DNA of 64,000 nucleotides from Phlebopus portentosus (GCA_037892935.1 JAYXKI010000015.1:310001-374000), one strand, 5' to 3'. Shown: positions 11,516-24,542, numbered from the stretch's first letter. Numbers and translations: made by a program. The notes: generated by a model not told the origin, from the letters alone.

Positions 11516-13283
11516 CGTCGTGAAAGAAGGCAAGTGCAGTGCAAAAGTGCAAATACATGATTTGTATACTCCGATCCTCGTATCTTCTGACGTATATGTA
11601 GTATCGCTGACTGTATTTATCCATTTGACCACGCAAGACCGTGAAACTGTCTTCCCATATATAGGTATCAAGCCTCATCCCTCATTTTCTGCCCGCCATA
11701 ATAAATGGTACCAAGTTATCACCTACCTACGTGACCGTCGGTGCAATCTTGCGGGAAGCACAGGTTCGTCCACAGCTCTTGTGGCTGTGAAGTAAGTAAG
11801 CGATTCGCTCTAGACGAGTTCTCAAGTGAGCACGACTGTTTCATGAGCATTTGACGTTACTTGATGCAGTTCACAACCCATGGCCACAGATTTCGCGAGT
11901 CTAAATAGCTTCGTATCAGCAATGTATCGTCAATAAAACATGCGTGGAGCTGAGCTCCGGGTTTTCTCCCCCGTTTTGGGATAAACGAGGCTCTGCTGAT
12001 CGAACTGGCGCCAGTCATGCCGCTCATGACAGTGAGACTATCTGAATGAACACTGTTGGTTGCAAGACTATAAGCCCTACATCGTGGACACTCCGAGTCA
12101 GGAGGGACAAAGTTTAACTTACCGCGCTCTCTTCGTGAGTACTTCGTAAAAAACTTTTGACCACCTCCACTCAAAATGAACAGTTTTTTCTCGTATCCAA
12201 ATCGACGAGGTGGGCCATCAGCGTATCACGCTGCAAAAACGCAGATGTGGACCTGGACAAGAACAGTGATTCCGAATGTTATGTTTGGCATTTATTGAGA
12301 CATTTCCCGCTCGTCGGCACGGATCTCGCAAGGCCCAAGGACTTCGTGTTCAGCGATGCATCGTGTAGCTGCGATAGCCAAGCTCTGATTTTACCCATTC
12401 CCACTTGGGAAACGAAGCGTTGCTGGTCGAATTGGTCTCGTTCATGCCAGCGGCGTTAGTGAGATAATTGGAGACTCCCGTAGCGTCAACCGCATCGCGA
12501 AGGTTCCAAGTACGGGAACCTCACCATTTGCCGCACGCTCTTCGCGTGTTCTCCGTAGGAAAAGTTAGACCATATCCATTCCCTACGACCATGGCCGAGA
12601 ACTGATTGAACAATTTATTTACTAGAAGTTCAAACGAAGCCTCCGTAGTCCAACTCGTGAATGAGATATTCGAGAGAGGCATCCGGATGACTCGTAGACG
12701 ACTCCCTGAATGAGCCGATGCTCTCGAAACCGAACAAATTCTCTCTTATGAAAGAATCTCTGGCGAAGTATGAGGCTTCCATATTACGTGGAGCAGTAAT
12801 CAATGTCCGATGACGTACTGCCGAGCATTTGATTCGCAGCCTATGCGCCAGGTTACAAGAACTAAGCTCCGATTCATTGTGCATTATCTCTTCCGAAGAC
12901 GGCTATGCTCGTATCGAGCCTCTGTCGCATGGATAGCGTACGACCCGTATTTTGCAGGACTGTTATACGCGGTAGTTTTCCAACCATAATTGTGAAAGGG
13001 CAGGCGATGATGGCTAGTCCGTCACTCCATTTCTTCTTGTTTCATCTACTGATTCGCGTCGCCCTTCCTTATAGATTGTCTATAATTCAATAGACCATAG
13101 CTAAGGCACGAGGCTATTGCCTACGTTGGGCCTTCGTTCTCGAAGCAAGCACTGACTCGAATCTTCGACGGCGACGCTTACCCTGAGGAACGATCATCAC
13201 GCGTCTGTCACCAGTGCGTATCAAACAGACCCAAAAGTCCAGTTTCTACCGGGCAATGCAAAGGGTAAAGTAAGTCCAACATC
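11516..13283. other. Spacer with diverged repeated blocks
   Basis: No intact gene. Two blocks, about 11940-12160 and 12390-12580, resemble each other when read on the minus strand (for example TGASSISRASFIPK versus TGTNSTSNASF), suggesting decayed duplicated exons. The part from about 12940 to 13090 resembles sequence at about 17420-17580 and 21880-22030, upstream of the later zinc-finger genes, so the tandem unit probably starts here. Confidence 0.5.
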
Positions 13284-13299
13284 GACCGATAAATCGGTC
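13284..13299. promoter_or_regulatory. Conserved palindrome upstream of zinc-finger copy 1
   Basis: GACCGATAAATCGGTC forms a perfect 6-bp inverted repeat around a short centre, about 250 bp before the ATG. The same palindrome (centre TAAG) occurs upstream of copies 2 and 3. It could be a dimeric regulator site; that is inference. Confidence 0.5.
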
Positions 13300-13541
13300 T
13301 ACGGGTGGACCTGAACACATCCTATGACTCGTCGGCTGAACGTCAACCGGGACGACTTGCAAACCTCACTGATGATCAAACGCGGGAAAGGAGGAAGATA
13401 TCGGTGACTCGAGTTGGTTCTAAGGGCATTCCTAATTTGGACACATTCGAGGGTTAAAACCCGTATTTTCTAATCCACCTCTCTAGCACCTCAACTCATC
13501 ATCCTCGCAGTACCCTCCCGGGCCTATATCACCACCCAACG

Positions 13542-15386
13542 ATGTCTGGACAATTCCAGTTTGATAATGCTTCCTTCCCTGCCAATGACTGGACAGATCT
13601 GTTTGCGAGTCGTGCGGCTAGACTGTGAGTATCTATTCTTCTCCACAACGGTCTTAGAACCTTACTGACCACGATGCAGCTACATGAAGATGACCGACTC
13701 GAATCGCGCTGTTATGACCGAGAATGAGCTACACAACGCGCTTGCCGATTCCGATGCGCTCTTTGACGACTACCTAGAGCCCAGCTTCTTTGAGTGCTTC
13801 TGTGAGACTAGCGGCGATCAGCATGCCAGCGACAACGCTTCGGCTGATGACTCCACAAGCTCTCCTGACAGCATGAATGCGGGTGAAAGGCGAGTGGCTG
13901 GTGTCCTTCTCGATATTGCACATGGCTGACACATCTCTAGCCACGACGCGTCTTCTGACTCCGCTTCCAACGTACCCACTCCTAACGTGTTGTCGTTTTC
14001 TTCTTCTCTGAACACGCCTGTTGGGACGTCCAATTGGACCCAGTTGGGTCTGCCGTCACCGTTGCGCTCCTCTTCGCCTCAGAGTTGCGTCGATGTCCAC
14101 AGTGATCTCAGACTGTCTGCGCCTTCTTTACCCCTTCGTGGCGACATGTCACTCGCAGGAGTGACGATAAGTACGGACCCATTCGTTCCTTCCCTCTCGT
14201 CACTGGAGGTCGTTCGGGAAGCAGCGGAGAATGGGGCGGAGGAAAGCGTGCCTGGAAAACAGGCGGGCGCATGTCCTTTGTGAGTAATTGACCGAGTCTG
14301 CCACACTAAAACTCTCTGCTTACCATTACTTGTAGGACTGTTTCTGGTTCATCGGAATCTAGACGTGCTGACTCTCCCACCCTTTGCTCAGACTCCATTG
14401 GAAGGGCCCTGCGAAGTAAGCGACGACGCCCCTGCTCTCAACGATATTCGTGAGCCAACAGCGGGACCGCATGATAGTCATAATCTGGAGGACGAAAAGA
14501 GATCTCCGGACTGCGTTTCGGGCGAGTTACGCGAAACCAGGCTGGAGACTCCCGCGCCATCCGACCGCTCTTTTGATGATGAGTCTACTGAAGGAGAACC
14601 ATTGCCCGGAACTCCGCTGCCTTCGGCGGAAATTGTTGAGGTGACCACTGAAGGAGCAGATCCTACTCCCGCGGAAGAGCCCACGGTTCTTTGATCAACG
14701 CCTGAAGTCCCGTCCCCTTCTTCGAGCGCAACTACAGCTATCGAAGAATCTAGTGCCCCTCCTGTCTCCCCAGCTCCTGCCACATCCAAGAAGCGAAAAA
14801 GAGTTGTAGAAAGGCATGACGAGCCAGAGTTACGAGCGCCCTCGATGTTGTCACTCGTGCGTAAGGTATCTTCCTTGCCAGTCCGCGTCGGTCATGCTAA
14901 CAAAACAAGCAGCAGAAAATCCAATTCATCCAATTGGAGGTGGAATCCTTCACCCATCATCTCGCAGGGGAAAGTGGTCACTGACAACTCAGGCTGTTCG
15001 AAGGTAACGAAAAGATATATTTTGCAGGGCTGCCAAAGGGCTACAAGATGTATGACAATGCACTCGAACTTTGGGCTGGCGCGAGTACGAGCGATGACAT
15101 GCTAATTGGGAACCAATGTACCCGGGGTGCAATGAGCCGTGCATGAAGTTTGAGCAATTGACGCGGCTCCTCGATACCCACCTTCTCGGTGCGGAGGAAC
15201 AAGTAGCCGCGCAAATCACAAATCTCACACGGTCCTGCACGTGGATTTCGACATTCACAAAGCTTACCTACGATAGCAGGCTGAAGAGGCGCCAAAAGCC
15301 ATAAAGAAAGAGGACGCGGATGATGGGCAGGAGCAGATCTCAGAGGGCCGCAGCAAGAAGCGGAAGCTGTTGTGGGAGACGGACTG
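13542..15386 (+). pseudogene. Zinc-finger-like nuclear protein, copy 1, decayed
   Basis: The first exons still read well (MSGQFQFDNASF; LADSDALFDDYLEP) and keep the splice positions of the intact copies. One donor is GC instead of GT (near 13889). The fourth exon is broken. A frame change occurs after SSESRRADSP, and an in-frame stop follows EEPTVL at about 14692. The zinc-binding region has lost most of its cysteines and histidines. Only remnants such as CNEPCMKFEQLTR and LDTHLL remain, and the CPWC pair reads PGC. It is a decayed member of the array. Confidence 0.8.
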
Positions 15387-15417
15387 ATCAACCGTTTTTA
15401 TTGTTGTTGCTGTGCTG

Positions 15418-15444
15418 TGAGCCTGCCGCCTCTTGGGTGGCTCA
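15418..15444. terminator. Conserved 3' inverted repeat after copy 1
   Basis: TGAGCC and GGCTCA are separated by about 15 nt just past the coding end. The same arrangement follows copies 2 and 3, and an imperfect form follows copy 4. It may help form the mRNA 3' end; function is not shown. Confidence 0.45.
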
Positions 15445-15559
15445 TAGTTTCATCACCCTTTTTATTCTTATCTGTTTTCTGCTTGCTTTCTTTTTGTTGT
15501 CAATTCTTGATGTGTTGTTTTTGTATAGTAGATAGAGAGCTGCCGCAAAGGATGCACAA

Positions 15560-17600
15560 TAGAGCAATTTCTGCATGCATCATAATTTCAAAGAGTGTAG
15601 TTGACGAGCCGTCGAAATCGGTTTATTTGTTGAGTTAGCGGCCTAGTGCCAAGCAATTTTTTGCCTACGTCCTCGTTACTACTTGGCGTCAAGAGATGGA
15701 TTTCTTTCGAGAGCGTTTCTCCTCTCCTCTTTTCTTTATATATATATTGTTTTCTGTAATTGATTTTGGGTTTGCCGTCATTATCATGGCTGACGCTGCT
15801 TCTCAGCACCAAAACTTGGGTACCCAGCAGCCTAGATCTTTAGTGAAGACTCACTTTATTTGCACTAGTAAACAAGCAAGTCTGAACAAGTCCAGACTAT
15901 ATAGTGTACAGTGTAGGGCCATTCCATCGTTGCAAACATTTGAGATACTGCCCTGAAATCAGCTGCACAATGTCGAGTCTATCGAATTCGCCGGCAAAAA
16001 ATAATAATAATAATCAAACAGCATACCATCAAGGCGGTCTGACAGTAGGATGCAAGTTTGCATTTTAGCAACAGTGTCCGCTAAGAAATCTAGTCTAGAT
16101 TGAAATATACAGCAAGAGTCCAGTCACGTTCAATAGATGAACTTCGGACCCAAGAAAACGCTGTAGGCTGCATATAATTCTCTTCGATGAACTGGGATTG
16201 ATGGACATAATCTGTAGCCGATACCATATCGGCGAATCAATAATTCTGCGGTCCAACAAGCCCTTGAAGCGGGTACAGTCCCCACGCCACAGGTCTCGTG
16301 ATAATGACATGTCCCTCTCTTGCCTGCAACATCAAGCCAGATACTCTCGTGACCGCGTTTCTTCTCTTTCTGCTGAGTGATAGATAAATGATATTGGATG
16401 TTGACGAATGAATTGGACGATCTTTTGCTTTGCGATCCTTCAAATCAACGAAGAGCTTCAAGCGGTTGGTGCGAGGAGTCGAAGGTGCTAATGAGCAGCT
16501 GGTCGAAAGTCGTTGAGTGTTTCGGGGCCACGTCTTCGCTCGCGAAAACCGGCCCATGACGCTCGCCTAGGTCTTGTGGCGGAGCTCACCCGGTCGATCT
16601 GATATGAGCAAGACAAATGAGTTTCCTAGGGTGCAGAGAGCTTGAGAATATGTGGTCAAACTCGTATCCTTCACGAGAAAGTAATAGTGTTGGCCGGGTT
16701 ATCGAGGGCAGACGACCGCAAGAGAGAAAACATTGGTAACTTCGTTGGCGCTGAGTACGGTTGGGAAGAGTTTCCATTGGCGAAGATCAACATTAAAACC
16801 TTGTGAGTCCAGCTGGAGGCGTCTTTTTCTTTGAATAACCCTGCTTATTCATACGCTCGATGCGCATATATTGATCGCTTTGCAAAGAATCTTGGGTAGC
16901 ATGAGGCAGCTGATTCTGCGTGACGGTGAGGAGGACCATCGTTCGCAAATAATTGCTATAAAATAAACGTTCAATTCCTGGGACAAATGCGGCGCACTCG
17001 TAGTCAGTTGCGGATGTATCTCTCGGTCTCGTGCTGGCGAAGCGCTTTGGGAACAACAGTACGTAGTTCCAGACGTCCAGAAGACAAGAGAGAGATATCT
17101 AGGACCCTTGAGAATCCGAAAAAGGTCTCTTGAACCTTCACAATAATGTGTTGCGGTCGTACGTCGGCGAGTGTACTCAGAACAAGACCTGGGATGTGTA
17201 TGGAACCGACATGACCACTATTTCTTATCTGGATCCTTGTCTGAAGGTCACTTCATCGACTAACTTCCGGATATCACTGCTGAGATGCATTTTGACCTAG
17301 CATTTCGCTTCCCTCCTTCCCCTCTGGCAGCGAGGAAGAAAATCCTCCGATTCGCAGAGCTTTCCGATAATCGAAGGCCCATACGCCTTCATCAAGGCTC
17401 TGCCGCATCGATATTGTTCGACCTGCGTTTTGTTAGTCCACATACGATGCACTCCAGCAGCCGTAATTTCACAAAGGAGCAGGCAATGAAAGGAGTACAT
17501 AGAAAGGCTACGGTTAGTGCGTCACCCCATCTTCTTTCATCTACTAATATGCATCGCCTTTCTCTTCTAGAATACCCGGGGGGCCGCAGCTAGTGCACGA
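15560..17600. other. Array spacer 1
   Basis: No intact gene. Minus-strand stretches similar to those in spacers 2 and 3 (for example VIITRPVAWG near 16280-16310 and LRQWKLF near 16770) hint at a decayed gene carried by the unit, but frames are broken in every copy and I do not recognise the family. Confidence 0.5.
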
Positions 17601-17789
17601 GGCTATCAACCACGTTGAGGCCCTTGTTCTCGAAGCAAGCACTGCCTCGAACCCTCGACCGCAATTCTTGCCCTGAGGAACGATTGTCACGCGTCTGTCA
17701 CCAAAGCGCGTCAAATGAGGCCAAGACTGTCAGCTTGGACCGGGAAGAATGGTTGAGATCGATTCAAAAGGGAATATGGGTCCAACATC

Positions 17790-17805
17790 GACCGATAAGT
17801 CGGTC
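17790..17805. promoter_or_regulatory. Conserved palindrome upstream of zinc-finger copy 2
   Basis: GACCGATAAGTCGGTC, a perfect 6-bp inverted repeat with a 4-nt centre, about 297 bp before the ATG; also present before copies 1 and 3. Confidence 0.55.
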
Positions 17806-18101
17806 TATGCATGGGCCTAAGCACATCTTATGACTCTTCGGCTGAATTCAAGCCGGTGCGGCTCGAAAACCACATCAACAGGAATCAAGTGCGGGAAATG
17901 AGGGACATATCCGTAAACCAAGTACTCGAGTTGGTTCAAAAGGCATTCCTAATTTGGGCGCATTCAAGGGTGAAAATTGCACATTCTCATCCACACCCTC
18001 CCTTTCTCTTCAACCACAAACTTCTGCATCGACTTCCCATCTTCACAACCCCTTCTCGAGTCTATATCCCCGTCCACCACGTACATCGACGCATTCTCAG
18101 A

Positions 18102-20036
18102 ATGTTTGGACAGTTCCAGCTTGGTACTACTGCCTCCCCCTCTAACGAAAGGACAGATGTAAAGCGTGTGGCTATACAGTAAGTATCCTCGTCTTCCCCC
18201 ACCTCTCCGATTGTCGTCTATGTCTCGGCCTTATACTGATCATGATGCAGTCATATGATGTCCGAATTGCACTCAAGTCGCGATGTTGTCGATGAGAGCG
18301 ATGCGTTCGGCGCGTTTGGCGCTTTCGATGCATCGTTTGACGACGACATGGAGCTTAGGCTCTTTGAATACCTCTATGATGCTGGCTCCCTCCAGTCTGG
18401 TACCGATGACGCACCGGCCGGTAGTAATGCAACTAAAAATGAGAATACGAGCGGAAGGTGAGTTGCAGACTAATGTTCCCCTCTCCGATCTGCACTGGTC
18501 TAAACCCGTCGTTTGTAGCCACGACATACCCTCTGACTCCACGTCTCGCGCGCCCGCTCAGAGCGCGCTCCCCTACGCTCATCCACTAAACACACCCGTC
18601 GAGTCCTGCTATTGGGCCAATCTGAATCTAGCGTCCACCCCGCACGTCTCTTCCTCTCAGGCCGATGCCGAAGACCGCGATGAACGCTCATCATCCTCGA
18701 GCTCCGTCGTCGAAATGGTTCCCTTCCTCGCTCGCAGTGACCTGGCCCTTGGCGAATTGCAGGTCGCCGAGCATCCATTCTTCGCGTTTCCCCTCCCGCC
18801 GATGGAGGATCCTCAAGACGACACAGAGGGAAATGAAGAGAAAGTCTTATCTGATGAAGAGGTGCACCCATCTCCACCCCCTTTGTGAGTAACTGACGGT
18901 GTCTGTCATACTCGTACTGTCTACTCATCGTCGCTTATAGGACTGTTTCTAATTCTTCCGAATCTACGCGTGCGGATACTCCTCCTTTCCTTAGAACTCC
19001 GTCAGTTGGGCCGTGCGGAGCAAGCGGTGCTGTTCCTCGTCACATCGAATCTACTGTGTCGAGTGCGGGAGCACCGGCATCACCAAATGGACTGCCCGAG
19101 GCTGATTCTCCAGACAAGAAGAGATCTCTGCCTGAGTTCGTCTCGGGTGCTGCATTACCCGAAGTCGAAGAGGGTTCGGAGGAAGTACCTCCTGTTGCCG
19201 ATGCAGAACTCGTTACCCCGGAGCTGACTTCTGATACTCCGTCACTTACGCGGGAAACCACTGTAGCGGAGCCAGAAGAAGCTGCTGCTGCACCCAAGGA
19301 AGAGCCCGTCGTCGATCTTGAATTGGCGCCGGAGTCTCCGTTTCCCTCTTTGAGCGGGTCTACAAATGCTCAAGAGCCTCACGCTCTTCCCGTGTCTCAA
19401 GGCGCCCCGCCATCAAGGAAAAGGAAGAGGGTTGCTAAATTGCATGATGCGCACGAGCTACGCGCGCTCTCGATATTGCCGCCAGAACGTAAGAAATTCT
19501 CCTTACCAGTCCGCGCGGGACGAGCCAGCAAAACTGGCATCAATAGAATCCGGAACATCCAGTTGGAGGCAGAATCGTGCTGCCACCTGGCTGGCGGTAA
19601 TGGCTATTGCCAGTTTCGAGATTCGGCGAACGGAGGGAGGTGCATGGCGGAACTGCCCAAGGACGACAAGGTGACGCGCGCGCACCTGGCAATGCATACC
19701 GATGCGCTCGGCTGGCGGGAGTATTCCCGACGACACCCCGACTGGAAACCGATCTGTCCTTGGTGCAACGAACCGCGGACGAAATTCGAACAGCTGATAC
19801 GGCATATCCTGGACACGCACTTGCTCATGTTCATGGAGTGGTGCCCGTGTGGGGGCACCAACAGCCGGTCCAATACGGCGACCAACACAGGTAGACACGA
19901 GTTTTCGGATGTTCACAAGGTCTACCTGCGAAAGCAGGCTGTGTTGAAAGCTGTGAAGAAAGAGGTCGCGGACGATGGGCAGGAGGAATTCGTACAGGGG
20001 TCAAGCAAGGGGAAAAAACGGCGGCGTCGAGGGTAG
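18102..20036 (+). CDS. Acidic nuclear protein with C2H2-like zinc-binding region, array copy 2 (intact)
   Basis: Four exons join in frame: MFGQFQLGTTAS.. to an intron at about 18179; HHMMSELHSSRD..; SHDIPSDSTSRA..; then TVSNSSESTRAD.. to the stop at 20036. Length is about 580 residues. The N-terminal two thirds are rich in Ser, Pro, Asp and Glu, like an activation or disordered region. A basic patch (PSRKRKRVAK) and an ERKKFSLP segment lead into a Cys/His region: CCHL..CQFR, CMAELP..RAHLAMH, CPWCNEPRTKF..RHILDTH, and CPCGG. The protein ends in a basic tail (KGKKRRRRG) that looks like a nuclear signal. A transcription-factor or chromatin role is plausible but inferred; I do not recognise a named family. 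Confidence 0.8.
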
Positions 20037-20073
20037 TTGGACTGTAATCGCTTTTATTATTATTGCTGTGCTG

Positions 20074-20100
20074 TGAGCCTGCTGGCTCTTGGGTGGCTCA
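20074..20100. terminator. Conserved 3' inverted repeat after copy 2
   Basis: TGAGCC..GGCTCA, 38 nt after the stop codon, same spacing as in copies 1 and 3. Confidence 0.45.
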
Positions 20101-20199
20101 TAGTGTTGTCGCTCTATTTATCTTTATCTATTTTCTGCTTGTTTTCTTTTTGTTATCCATTCTTGCTGTGTTGTTTGTATAGTAGATAGACAGCTGTCG

Positions 20200-22060
20200 C
20201 AACAGATGTACAATGAAGCAATGTCGTGTCATAATTCTGAAGAGTGTGCTGAAGAGGCGTCGAAATCCATCTATTCTTCGAATAATTGGCCGAGCTCCAA
20301 GCAACATTTCTCGCGCTTTACTGCTTCGCGTTGACGATTACTGTAAATTTCATTCGATACCGTTTCCTTATAGACCTGGGGTTTGCTGCCGCCTCTCGGC
20401 ACCAACGAACTTGGACACTCGATAAACCAGATCTTTAGCGGAGGCTCGGTTTTATTTGTACTACATAGTATACAGAAAGTCTAGTAAGTACAAGTCTAGA
20501 CCATGTCAGTACAAGACAAAAGCATCATGCGGGGCCATTTTATCATCTGAAATACAGTCCTGAAATTAGCCACGCAAAGTCGAGCCAATCGAGCTCATCG
20601 ACAGGGATACAAAGTAGCGTACCGCCGCACTAATTGGACATCAGGATGGGAGTTCGCGTTTTTAGCTAGTTATAATTATTATTGAAATATAAGAGTCCAG
20701 GTTCTGCAGAACTTTGGACACAAGAGATGATGGGAGTTGCATAGAACCCCGTTCGATAATCCGAGGTTGATTTTTCTGAGTCATATCGTCATTTGGCGTA
20801 TCGACAAATTCGTGGAGGCAGACTTGAATGGGTACGTACGTTTTTCAAACAGACTGAGGATTCCCCACGCCACAGGTCTCGTGATAATGACACGACCCTT
20901 CTTGTCATTTGCACCCTGCAACATTGAGGCAGTTCCTCTCGTGATCGCGTTTCTGCTCTTTCTGCTGCGAGCTAAATGGTATCGAATCAATGAAGGTTTT
21001 CAGCTGAATGATGCAGAGACTCGAAGACGCCGATGCATGTAAGTGGACGAAGGCCGCGAGTCACTGAGTGTTTCGGAGCCATATGCATGTCTTCGCGGAA
21101 ACTGACCCACGCCTCTCCCGTGGGCATTAAGGTGAAGCTCAACCGGTTGAACTGGTATGATCAAGAAAGAGGAGTTTTCCCAAGGGACGTTGAAGTGCAC
21201 GGAGCTTGAGAGTCGGTGGACGAGCCCGTATCCACGCGGAAGTTATAGTGTCGGCCGGGTCATCGGACGACTACAAGAGAGAAAACGATTGGTACCTGCT
21301 TTGGCGCTGATTACGATTTGAAAGAGTTTCCATTGGCGAAGACCAGCATTATAACCTTGTGAGTCCAGTCCAAGGCGTCTTTGAATACCCCCGCTTATTC
21401 ATACGCGTATACTGCTCGCTTTGCAAAGAATGGTGCAGCTGATTCTGCGGGACGGGAAGGTGGGACTATCTTTCACGAATGATTGCTATAAGTGTTGTTC
21501 AATTGTGGGACAGATGCGGGCTGTTCGTAAGCCGCCATAGCTGGTATCTAGTATGTACTTCACAGTTTCTCGCTGGCAAAGCGCCTTTGGAAACATCGGC
21601 TCCATAAGTCCAAACGTTCATAAGTCAAACGAAAGCGGAGTCCCGGATTCACGATCATCCAAAAACCAATCTATTGAACTTTCGCAATAACATGTTACGG
21701 CCGAACGTCGGCAAGTCCACTCTCAAAACGGGATCTGGATAAGGAACAGACATGCCAACTATTTGTCGTCCGGATCCCTGTCTGAAGGTTGTACCATCAA
21801 GTTGTCACCGGATAGCATTACTGATGCACATTCCGGTTCACGTTTCGTTTTTCTTTTATCAAGGCTCTGATGCTCGACCTGTGTTTTGTTGGTCCACATA
21901 CGATGCACTCCAGCAGCCGTAATTTCACAAAGGAGCAAGCAATGAAAGGAGTACATAGAAAGGCTACGGTTAGTGCGTCACCCCATCTTCTTTCATCTAC
22001 TAATATGCATCGCCTTTCTCTTCTAGAATGCCCGCGGGGCCGCAGCTAATGCACGAGGCT
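20200..22060. other. Array spacer 2
   Basis: Homologous to spacer 1. The shared minus-strand block VIITRPVAWG is at about 20870-20900, and LRQWKLF at about 21335. No intact gene is supportable. Confidence 0.5.
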
Positions 22061-22237
22061 ATCAACCACGTTGAGGCCCTTGTTCTCGAAGCAAGCACTG
22101 CCTCGAACCCTCGACCGCAATTCTTGCCCTGAGGAACGATTGTCACGCGTCTGTCACCAAAGCGCGTCAAATGAGGCCAAGACTGTCAGCTTGGACCGGG
22201 AAGAATGGTTGAGATCGATTCAAAAGGGTCCAACATC

Positions 22238-22253
22238 GACCGATAAGTCGGTC
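22238..22253. promoter_or_regulatory. Conserved palindrome upstream of zinc-finger copy 3
   Basis: Same GACCGATAAGTCGGTC palindrome as copy 2, at the matching position relative to the ATG. Confidence 0.55.
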
Positions 22254-22549
22254 TATGCATGGGCCTAAGCACATCTTATGACTCTTCGGCTGAATTCAAG
22301 CCGGTGCGGCTCGCAAACCACATCAACAGGAATCAAGTGCGGGAAATGAGGGACATATCCGTAAACCAAGTACTCGAGTTGGTTCAAAAGGCATTCCTAA
22401 TTTGGGCGCATTCAAGGGTGAAAATTGCACATTCTCATCCACACCCTCCCTTTCTCTTCAACCACAAACTTCTGCATCGACTTCCCATCTTCACAACCCC
22501 TTCTCGAGTCTATATCCCCGTCCACCACGTACATCGACGCATTCTCAGA

Positions 22550-24478
22550 ATGTTTGGACAGTTCCAGCTTGGTACTACTGCCTCCCCCTCTAACGAAAGG
22601 ACAGATGTAAAGCGTGTGGCTATACAGTAAGTATCCTCGTCTTCCCCCACCTCTCCGATTGTCGTCTATGTCTCGGCCTTATACTGATCATGATGCAGTC
22701 ATATGATGTCCGAATTGCACTCAAGTCGCGATGTTGTCGATGAGAGCGATGCGTTCGGCGCGTTTGGCGCTTTCGATGCATCGTTTGACGACGACATGGA
22801 GCTTAGGCTCTTTGAATACCTCTATGATGCTGGCTCCCTCCAGTCTGGTACCGATGACGCGTCGGCCGGTAGTAATGCAACAAATAACGAGAACACGACC
22901 GGAAGGTGAGTAGCTAGCTAACGTTCCCCTCTCTGATACGCACTGGTCTAAACCCGTCGTTTGTAGCCACGACATACCCTCTGACTCCACGTCTCGCGCG
23001 CCCCCTCAGAGCGCGCTCCCCTACGCTCATCCACTTAGCACACCCGTCGAGTCCTGCTACTGGGCCAATTTGAATCTAGCGTCCACCCCGCGCATCTCTT
23101 CCTCACAGACTGATACCGAAGACCGCGATGAACGCTCGTCATCCTCGAGCTCCGTCGTCGAAACGGTTCCCTTCCTCGTTCGCAGTGACCTGGCCCTTGG
23201 TGAGCTGCAGGTCACGGAGAATCCATTCTCCGCACTGCCCCTCCCATCGACGGAGGATTCTAACGACGGCATAGAGGAAATTGAAGAGAAGAAAGTCGTA
23301 CCTGACGAGCAGGTACACCGATCGCCCCTGTGAGTAATTCATCGTGTCTGTCATACTCGTACTGTATACTCATCATCGCTTATAGAACTGTTTCTAGCTC
23401 TTCGAAGTCCACGCGTGCGGACAGTCCTCTCCCTATAACTCCTTTGGTCGAGCCCTTCGAAGCAAGCCGTACTATTCCTCGTCACGCCGTGGCTGCTGGA
23501 TCGAATGCAGAGGCACCGACACCGTCAAAAGGACAGCGCCCTGCTGATTCTCTTCTTGACAAGGAATCTCCACTTGAGTGCGTCTCGGATGACGCATCGC
23601 CCCAAGTAGAAGAGGGCCCAGAGGAAGCTTATCCTGCAGCTGGCGCAGACTTCGCTTTATCGAGGCCAACGCCCGCTACTTTGCCGCTTCCGCTGGGAAG
23701 TCTTGCAGTAGCGTCAGAAGAGGCTGCTTCTGCGCCCAAGCGAGAGCCCGCCGATCTCGAAGTGGTGCCAGAGGCTCCGTCACCTTCTTTAAGCCAGTCT
23801 GCGGATGCTCAAGAGCTTCGCACCTTTCCCGTGTCCCAAGATACTCCTCCTCCAAAAAAGAGAAAGCGGGCCGCCAAAATGCACGCGTCGCACGAGCTAC
23901 GCGCGCTCTCGACTCTGCCGCCGGAGCGTAAGAAATTCTCCTTGCCAATCCGCGCGGGACGAGCCAGCAAGTCTGGCATCAGTAGAATCCGGAACACCCA
24001 GTTGGAGGCAGAATCGTGCTGCCACCTGGCTGGCGATAATGGCTATTGCCAGTTTCGAGATTCGGCGGATGGGGGAAGGAGGTGCATGGCGGAACTGCCC
24101 AAGGATGACAAGGTGACGCGCGCGCACCTGGCAATGCATACCGATGCGCTCGGCTGGCGGGAGTATTCCCGACAACACCCCGACTGGAAACCGATCTGTC
24201 CTTGGTGCAACGAACCGCGGACGAAATTCGAGCAGCTAACACGGCATATTCTCGATACTCACTTGCTCATGTTCATGGAGTGGTGCCCGTGTGGGGGCAC
24301 CAACAGCCGGTCCAACACGGCGACCAACACAGGTAGACACGAGTTTTCGGATGTTCACAAGGCCTACCTGCGAAAGCAAGCTGTGTTGAAAGCTGTTAAG
24401 AAGGAAGACGCGGACGATGTGCAGGAGGAATTCGTACAGGGGTCAAGCAAGGGGAAAAAACGGCGGCGTCGAGGGTAG
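22550..24478 (+). CDS. Acidic nuclear protein with C2H2-like zinc-binding region, array copy 3 (intact)
   Basis: Same four-exon structure as the gene at 18102, with all splice sites kept and the stop at 24478. The first two exons are nearly identical to copy 2. The third exon and the first half of the fourth differ most (VDGASE-type acidic and Pro-rich segments, many substitutions and in-frame length changes). The C-terminal zinc-binding region (CCHL..CQFR, CMAELP..HLAMH, CPWC..RHILDTH, CPCGG) and the KKRRRRG tail are almost unchanged. This pattern suggests purifying selection on the Cys/His region with a fast-evolving disordered middle. No function can be named. Confidence 0.8.
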
Positions 24479-24515
24479 TTGGACTGTAATCGCTTTTATT
24501 AGTATTGCTGTGCTG

Positions 24516-24542
24516 TGAGCCTGCTGGTTCTTGGGTGGCTCA
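24516..24542. terminator. Conserved 3' inverted repeat after copy 3
   Basis: TGAGCC..GGCTCA about 38 nt after the stop codon; the loop differs from copy 2 by one visible base. Confidence 0.45.
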
